NCBI RefSeq assembly: GCF_022601875.1
Contig: NZ_JAKVIP010000015.1
Location: 54,522-118,521 of the forward strand
Direction of reading: 5' to 3'
Length of the DNA stretch: 64,000 nucleotides
Source of the DNA: Chryseobacterium sp. SSA4.19
GTDB lineage: Bacteria; Bacteroidota; Bacteroidia; Flavobacteriales; Weeksellaceae
Position 1 is the first letter of the stretch; each line of letters starts with the position of its first letter. Below, piece after piece: positions 63,923 through 64,000 of this stretch. Made by a program: the position numbers and the translations under genes. Under the pieces are notes generated by a model. The model was not told where the DNA came from and did not search any database. It worked only from the letters and a program-made list of their open reading frames with translations.

Positions 63923-64000
63923 AGAAGTTGTTTAAACTTATTTATAAAAAAAAGTTCCGAGAAAATTAGCAATTTTGGATTGCAATTTAAAAGACTAATA

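Overview
The window is low-GC, densely packed DNA from a member of the Bacteroidota, most likely the Weeksellaceae/Chryseobacterium group. This is judged from protein style and gene content: a fused CcoN-CcoO oxidase, TonB receptors and 'OMP_b-brl' barrels, LytS/LytTR regulation, WG repeats, HU-like domain proteins and a GG-leader peptide. It is also judged from the many TAnnTTTG -7 promoter elements, some with TTTG about 20 nt upstream, and the absence of clear Shine-Dalgarno sites. I see no rRNA, tRNA, IS element, prophage or CRISPR. No gene-free stretch exceeds 300 bases; the longest gaps hold riboswitches, promoters and terminators.

Layout. 1-3.6 kb: the end of a SanA-like gene, trpS, then a leftward unit of ECF sigma factor, a previously unlisted 44-aa protein and a HAD phosphatase, and a small putative envelope protein. 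3.67-5.1 kb: metK behind a leader that matches a SAM-II riboswitch and carries a 27-codon upstream ORF ending one base before metK. 5.2-7.75 kb: divergent oxyR and katA. 7.85-10.5 kb: crotonase, dCMP deaminase, xerD and NUDIX. 10.6-17 kb: haem-binding protein, Ig-like lipoprotein, serine hydrolase, D-hydroxyacid dehydrogenase, DUF1648 protein, acyl-CoA thioesterase and an HU-like membrane protein. 17-19.4 kb: a TonB receptor under a TPP riboswitch, so probably a thiamin importer. 19.4-27.7 kb: WG-repeat protein, aconitase, a LytTR/LytS two-component pair, a DUF5694 protein and an outer-membrane barrel. 27.7-33.95 kb: thiamin operon thiS-thiC-tenI-like-thiE-thiG-thiH-thiF under a second TPP riboswitch; thiD is absent. 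34-36.6 kb: rluA-family gene, membrane protein, panB and a Crp/Fnr regulator. 36.7-45.6 kb: a complete cbb3 oxidase locus (ccoI, S, NO, Q, P, G, H and a SafE-like protein). 45.7-51.7 kb: serS and a small glycan group (flippase, GT4, GT-C-like protein). 51.8-57.6 kb: a split Fe-S electron-transfer pair, an MCE protein and a PpiD/SurA-like foldase. 57.8-64 kb: lon, an AI-2E family protein, a Cys-rich GG-leader peptide, a DoxX protein and an acyl-CoA dehydrogenase.

How parts work together. Thiamin synthesis and probable uptake are tied by two TPP riboswitches about 14 kb apart, and in both the start codon of the controlled gene lies in a predicted hairpin. The Crp/Fnr regulator and the cco locus are divergent; one TGAT-N4-ATCA palindrome lies over the regulator's predicted start point and near -62 of the predicted ccoI start point. 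The metK leader suggests that SAM controls translation of a leader ORF, which passes ribosomes on to metK; this is the most novel arrangement I found.
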